From assembly GCA_016946835.1 (NCBI GenBank), contig JACVTC010000319.1, forward strand, positions 1 to 47,415: 47,415 nt of DNA. Direction: 5' to 3'. Below are positions 43,101 to 47,415 of the stretch, piece after piece (position 1 is the stretch's first letter; every line of letters begins with the position of its first letter). This DNA comes from Neocallimastix lanati (nom. inval.) (Eukaryota; Neocallimastigomycota; Neocallimastigomycetes; Neocallimastigales; Neocallimastigaceae). Under the pieces are notes generated by a model, which made no database searches, had not been told where the DNA came from, and saw only the letters and a list, made by a program, of their open reading frames with translations. The translations under genes and the position numbers were made by a program.

Positions 43101-45918
43101 GATAATACTCTTTGTTTCTTTATTAAGGTAGAATCCAGTTTTTGTATTTGGTTCCATACATTCTGGAGTAGTAGTGTCACATTTTTTACACAATTTAAGA
43201 GTATTATCAATTAAACAATAAATATTCATTTCTCCCTTAGTATCACCTTTACATTCATTATTACTATCACATTTAATTAATGGATAAACTTTTGAAGTAG
43301 CTAAATCATCATTGGAATATACACCTTCATCATTTTTTGATACACACCCATTTGTTGAACATTTATAATAGGTACCTTTAACATTTTTACTTGTTTGAAT
43401 TTTATTATCATCATCAATTAAATAGTTCTCGTTCGTAGAATGAATTACTGTAACAGATTTTGTATTTACATTCCATAAATTAGTTTTTTCATTTACATTA
43501 AGCATATATTTAGTATTTGCTGATGGTAATGAAATTGGACTTGCTGCTTCACCCAATTTATTACATAATTTTCCTTCACTAGTTATTAATTTAAAAACGT
43601 CACCATCTTCCGCTACTTCTTTTTTACACTTTTTACTGACGGGGGTGTACAGTCCACAATTTTTACTATTATTACATTCAACAATATTTGTTGCACTATT
43701 AATGTAATAACCTTCAATTATATCACTTTCAGGGACAATTTCTGGAACATTAGAAACAGTTTTTATTAAGCCTTGATCATAAGCATTGGCATAGTATGTG
43801 GAAAGAGAACTTAATACTTCGCAAACCTTTTCTTCATTTGCATCTCCCTTTTTTACTGTTTTACAATACACCAGTTTTCCATTTTCTCCGCTATTATTTA
43901 ACTTTATTTCAAAATTAGAATTTACATAGTATGCAGCATTTTGTACTAAATCTACTTCATTGTTCCATTGTTCAGTGTCCCACTTATAAAGTTTTTTTGT
44001 GTCAATATCAACTAATATTCCTGATCCATTAGCATCAATTTCAGAGCAAGACGTTTTACTTGAGCATAAAATAAATGGTTTTGATGTTTTACTTACTGCA
44101 TTAGCATTTACAAATAATTTATTTGCTTTTCCGGTACTTACAGTCCATTTTTTCACAGCCTCCTCTTCATTACATACAACCAGTGGATAAGAACTTTTAT
44201 TAGAACCTCCATTTAAATAGTTCTTTCCAACATTCTCTTCCGAAGCATCTATATTTTTGCATTCATTATTATTGCATATAATAATACTTTCAGAATAATC
44301 ATTTTCATAAGCATTGGATAAGTAAGCAAAACGATTGACACCACTTGTTGTTGTGCATGTTGTAGTGGTACAATAAATTAAACCTAACCCATCAGAACTA
44401 GAATCCATGTAATAACTTTCTTTTTTGACTTTTAGAGCTTCACAGCCACTTCCATTATCACATTTTATTAATTTATTAGTATCACTCGAAGACGAATTTA
44501 AATAATATTTAATATCTCCAGCATTTTCAAACGTTGGTTCAAATAAATAACATTTTCCTGCATCACATTTGAACATTTTACTATCGTTAATGTAGTAACC
44601 AGCATTTTTTGGTTGAATTAAAACATTACATGAGGTTTTAGTAATTTTAATAAGATAACCATCGTTTTCAGAATCTTTAACAACATTACCTTCTTTATTA
44701 ACAAATCTTATTGCTTCCACACCCTCGTAGTTTTCAATTTTACATGAAATATCATTATTATTATTATTAACATCAATAGTGATTATTGTTTTTTTCTTTG
44801 TTGAACATATACCCTTCTCACATGTATAACTGACTTTTCCAACAATTTGATCACCAGTAACTTCTACATCCACAGTAATCTTGTAATCGTATCTTTTTAT
44901 TGCGTAATTATTTTCCGTATCAGAAAAAGCACTTTCTTCTACACCCTGGATCATGTTCAATTCTTCCTTACTTGATCCTAAACAAAAGTCTAATTTATAA
45001 TGAGAATCAACCAATTTATTAGTTGTTTTATCTGTACATTCAGCATCAAGAATATCAATTTCGGAACATTTACTACCTACACACATTATAACGTTTTCAT
45101 TATATTGGTAGTCATTCCAGTAATATCCATCCACTGGTGATGAAATTACGGTACAAGATTCACCTTCGTTATCTTTATTATAAAGTACAAGATCTCCACT
45201 TTCAAGCAAATGATAACCATTATTACTGCTTCCACAAGTTTTACCATGTACTACACCACAAGTTCCTTTTTCTTCATCCCTGACCTCCAAAGTTCCTTCT
45301 TCTTCATCCGTAACTTTCCAATATACAGTCATTAATTTCACCATTGGATTCATCTTCATAATCCGTTTGTAATTTTGAATCACATTTACCATTTTTGCAG
45401 GTGTAGTAACGTCCACTACCCTTACTGGAACAGAAATCTTCCTTACGACTAATTAATTTGCCATCGGTATCTGCACAGTAGTCTTTGGGTGTCTCTGCCG
45501 TTACATCATAGTAAATAGCATCTGCAGTAACTTTCACTAAATAGAAGGTCTTACTACGATCAAAATTAAAGACATCCCCTTCAGTAGCATGCATAACAAC
45601 ATAATTTTCTTCTTTATCTGAAAATCCAATACTACTATAAGTATCATCGATTAACTTTGTAGCACAAAGTTTTACCTCTTCTCCATCTAAATATAATTTT
45701 CCAAGGTCCTCCTCAGATGAACATTCTCCTCCTTTTGGTATATCAATTACTGTACATTCCTTAGCTGTACATTGACGAATTTTATCACTAGGGTTACCTT
45801 CATTATCTTTAATTTTATAATAACCAGGATATGTTTTGGTATCTTCTTCTCCAGTAGCCTTTACGACTTTCAATAAGCCTACCAGCAATGGTAGGACCAA
45901 ATATTTTAAATTAACCAT
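27723..45918 (-). CDS. Giant GPI-anchored scaffoldin-like protein (about 6060 aa), with one frame change near the 5' end
   Basis: Predicted cell-surface scaffoldin, a non-catalytic protein thought to gather dockerin-bearing enzymes into a fungal cellulosome. Seen directly: a start at 45918 followed by a hydrophobic signal peptide, an open frame to 45304, then a 17.7-kb open frame (45416-27723) in the next frame ending in TGA. Residues form dozens of Cys-bounded modules with 'GYYLN', 'LI.C' and 'C...C' spacing. The 5' half (about 36.3-45.9 kb) is mostly short modules of about 40 aa. The 3' half (about 28.5-36.3 kb) has longer modules with a 'GDYC......LYL' core. The C-terminus has an acidic repeat linker, a Ser/Thr stalk and a hydrophobic tail without a basic cytoplasmic end, as in GPI precursors. 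Six dibasic KR/RR sites lie in polar linkers. The span is 18196 bp, one base more than a multiple of three, so one extra base or a short intron explains the frame change. Known of the family: fungal scaffoldins are very large (about 700 kDa) and repetitive. Function is inferred from architecture. Confidence 0.82.
28401..28490 (-). repeat. Three 30-bp direct repeats encoding an acidic linker
   Basis: Three consecutive 30-bp units differ at only a few bases and encode 'DQN(A/D)(N/E)GEP' ten-residue repeats just before the stalk. They follow the last KR site (28500-28505) and precede a Pro/Glu stretch, so they form a flexible acidic hinge. Copy number is likely to vary between strains. Confidence 0.85.
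28500..36300 (-). other. Scaffoldin zone 2: long 'GDYC...LYL' modules
   Basis: The C-terminal half is built of longer units of about 150-200 aa. Each has a Cys pair, then a Gly-(Asp/Ser/Gln)-x-Cys core followed by a 'LYL/LYM/IYL' strand, another Cys, a 'GYY/GMY' strand with 'VID' or 'IMD', and a 'W K V' strand before a 'YYFF' strand. Cores visible include 'VNAGQTCVSTE', 'PLSQGDACYNN', 'MEAGDYCMDN', 'YEKGDYCYHS', 'LDVGSYCVVS' and 'LVAGDVCIYS'. Function is unknown; a spacer or a second binding type is possible. Confidence 0.6.
36300..45855 (-). other. Scaffoldin zone 1: short GYYxN/Cys modules
   Basis: N-terminal half of the giant protein. Units of roughly 35-50 residues repeat the pattern Gly-Tyr-Tyr-(Leu/Ile/Val)-Asn, then Leu-Ile-x-Cys and a second Cys two to five residues later, for example 'KTGYYLNKETKSIISCNDGC'. 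Between runs of these lies a longer recurring domain with an opening Cys, Gly-x-Leu, a 'KLC' and a later 'FP' then a hydrophobic strand (for example around 37.7-37.9, 36.8-37.0 and 39.2-39.4 kb). These are the best candidates for the dockerin-binding units, by analogy with other scaffoldins. Confidence 0.6.
45304..45346 (-). other. Frame change inside the giant scaffoldin gene
   Basis: The signal-peptide frame stops at 45306-45304 (TGA), while the 17.7-kb frame is already open here; the two overlap over 45304-45416. Dropping one T near 45323-45326 would give a 'WKVTDEEEG' junction that matches the 'KWKVEDE' and 'KWKVSLSD' motifs elsewhere in the protein. Alternatively, a 76-nt GT...AG intron (donor GTAAATG near 45390, acceptor GGAAAG near 45315) also restores frame, but it lacks a pyrimidine tract, is not AT-rich like the introns of the neighbouring genes, and would remove a typical 'CKNGKCDSK' Cys motif. 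A single-base indel (assembly error or real mutation) is the better reading. Confidence 0.75.
45856..45918 (-). other. Signal peptide of the giant scaffoldin
   Basis: The first 21 codons read Met-Val-Asn-Leu-Lys followed by a Leu/Val-rich core and end in Val-Lys-Ala before Thr-Gly-Glu-Glu, a plausible signal peptidase site. This is the only hydrophobic N-terminus available for the giant protein and the reason the start at 45918 is preferred to any Met in the longer downstream frame. Confidence 0.85.
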
Positions 45919-47415
45919 AATATAATGTTTTAATATTAAAAATAAATTATTTGTATTTTTTTTCCCCTTTCTCCTTTTTATTTCATATATTTATTTCAAA
46001 ATAAAATGGTATTTTTGAGGAAAAAGGGTATTAAATTAAAAACTTCTATACAAATATATATATATACAAAATAATATTCCTTTTTTAACTATATTACAAA
46101 ATTTAAACTATTTTTCTTATTTACAAAATAAAAATTTTACTAATCTTTTTTTTGCACAATGAAATTTCTACTAATAAAATATTATCTTTTTAATTATTAA
46201 TGGATATAGTAAGGTTTAATTTTACCAAAATGATAAAATAAAAAACTTATTAGTTGGATTTAATAATAATAAAAAAAATAATATTTATTTATCAGCAAAA
46301 ATAACTAAAGTATTTTTTTTCCAATTAGAGAGAAAAAAAAAGATAGAAATTTTTAAACTTGAATTTAAAAAAAAAAAAAAAAAGTAAAATTTCAATCCTT
46401 TTATATCTTTTTTGAAATATTATTTATTAAAAAAAAAATTTAAAAATAAAATCTAAAAAAAAAAGAAAAATAAAATTTTTTTTTTGTATCAAACATAAAA
46501 ACTTTAAATATTAATAAAAAGAAAGCTCGCTAAAATTTATATTAAATATAAAATAATATAAAAAAAAAATAATTAAAAATCGAATTTAATTAAAAAAAGA
46601 AAAAATAATTAAAGAAACTTTAGCTACAATAAAATAGTAAGCATGAAATACAATAAGATCAAAATGTTATAAAACAAATATATCAACATTCAATAAAATT
46701 AAAAAGTAGTCACTAATTATAAACAGATAATTACAAACAAATAATTAAAAATAAATAGTAGTTATAAATAAATATCTAAAAATAAACAATTAATGAAATT
46801 TTATAAGGATTAGATCAGCGATAAATGATATTTTTAACTAAATTTATTTTCACCAGTCTTAGAATTATCTTATCAGCAAGTGTATATTTTTTTACTAATT
46901 AATAAACTTTATAGATTAAAATTCCTAACTGAAAATTTTATTATTCCTCCTAATTATTTAATGTTATTTCTATTAATAAAAAATTGATCTATTATATCAA
47001 TTCTAACCTTCATTAATTTTCTAAATTTTCTAAAAATAAAAAATTGATCTATTATATCAATCCTAACCTTCACAAATTTCCTAAAAATAATTACACCTAA
47101 AAATTTAATTGATATTAATTTCTGATCATCATTGATTTGAAAATTAATTTTCATATAGAAGGGTTAAGTTTATACCATATTATAATCTTGACAATAATAA
47201 ATTTGTCGTTGAAATATACTTGGAAACTTTGCTTATTTTTTTTTTTAAAACAAAAAATTTTTTTATTATTCTTTAATCACCACTTTCTTTTTTTGATTAG
47301 ATTTTTTTTTTATTATTATTTTTAATCATTGGAATTATCAATAACACCATTTAATGTTCTTAAAAGTACAGAACTATTCAACTCTAATTAATTTCAAATT
47401 TATTCCTTGCATTTT
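45919..47415. other. 5' flank of the giant scaffoldin
   Basis: Very AT-rich with long A and T runs; it must hold the promoter of the giant gene, but no specific element can be named. A pair of 60-bp direct repeats lies at 46975-47090. The small open frames here are low-complexity and not believed. Confidence 0.6.
46975..47090. repeat. 60-bp direct repeat
   Basis: 'aattgatctattatatcaat' followed by 'cctaacctt' or 'tctaacctt' occurs twice, 60 bp apart, in the 5' flank of the giant gene. It accounts for the repeated peptide in a small spurious open frame here. Confidence 0.85.

Noticed and set aside
28261-44190. Many plus-strand and alternate-frame open frames within the giant gene
   Set aside because: All lie inside the continuous minus-strand scaffoldin frame and have compositions expected of shadows.
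47137-47325. Small plus-strand frame rich in Phe, Leu and Ile, and a minus-strand frame at 46954-47154
   Set aside because: Low-complexity translation of A/T runs and of the 60-bp repeat; no family resemblance or supporting signal.
1-47415. Plasmodium or Dictyostelium origin on the basis of AT richness and Asn-rich repeats
   Set aside because: The scaffoldin-type modules, GPI tail, TTAGGG-like repeats and exon style fit anaerobic fungi better; a database search would settle it.
1-47415. tRNA, rRNA or CRISPR features
   Set aside because: No cloverleaf-like GC-richer segments, rRNA signatures or regularly spaced repeats were noticed.

Overview
The window is eukaryotic and extremely AT-rich outside coding sequence, with homopolymer runs, hexamer microsatellites and short GT...AG introns. 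The coding content, huge secreted Cys-rich proteins built from 'GYY(L/I)N ... C..xxC' modules ending in a Ser/Thr stalk and a GPI-type tail, fits the scaffoldins of anaerobic gut fungi (Neocallimastigomycota), the non-catalytic proteins thought to organise fungal cellulosomes. That assignment comes from recalled family features, not a search.

Layout, all genes on the minus strand. (1) 1-1006: decayed remnant of a scaffoldin-family gene. (2) 1.2-12.5 kb: first unit of a tandem segmental duplication, carrying a multi-exon scaffoldin-like gene (4097-10345) that is broken by two in-frame stops, one out-of-phase exon and one truncated exon, so it is called a pseudogene ('gene B'). (3) 12.65-25.46 kb: second unit, with the apparently intact paralogue ('gene A', 15884-23178). 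I reconstructed it as 14 exons encoding about 1405 aa. Every internal exon is flanked by phase-1 introns, and the exon types recur in the order A-B-C-D-linker. (4) 25.5-27.7 kb: AT-rich spacer with a hairpin and a 145-bp tandem duplication. (5) 27723-45918: one giant, almost intronless scaffoldin gene of about 6060 codons, with signal peptide, hundreds of Cys modules, an acidic repeat linker, a Ser/Thr stalk and a GPI-like tail. The reading frame changes once, close to the 5' end (45304-45346). (6) 45919-47415: non-coding 5' flank.

How the parts relate: the last exon of genes A and B carries the same Cys-bounded domain that recurs in the giant protein, with motifs such as 'NSVLLNTK' against 'NSIFLNTK' and a closing 'CDNGLC'. 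The locus therefore looks like a cluster of one giant anchored scaffoldin and smaller secreted relatives that grow by exon-module and whole-gene duplication. No catalytic domain, dockerin, tRNA, rRNA or transposase gene was seen.
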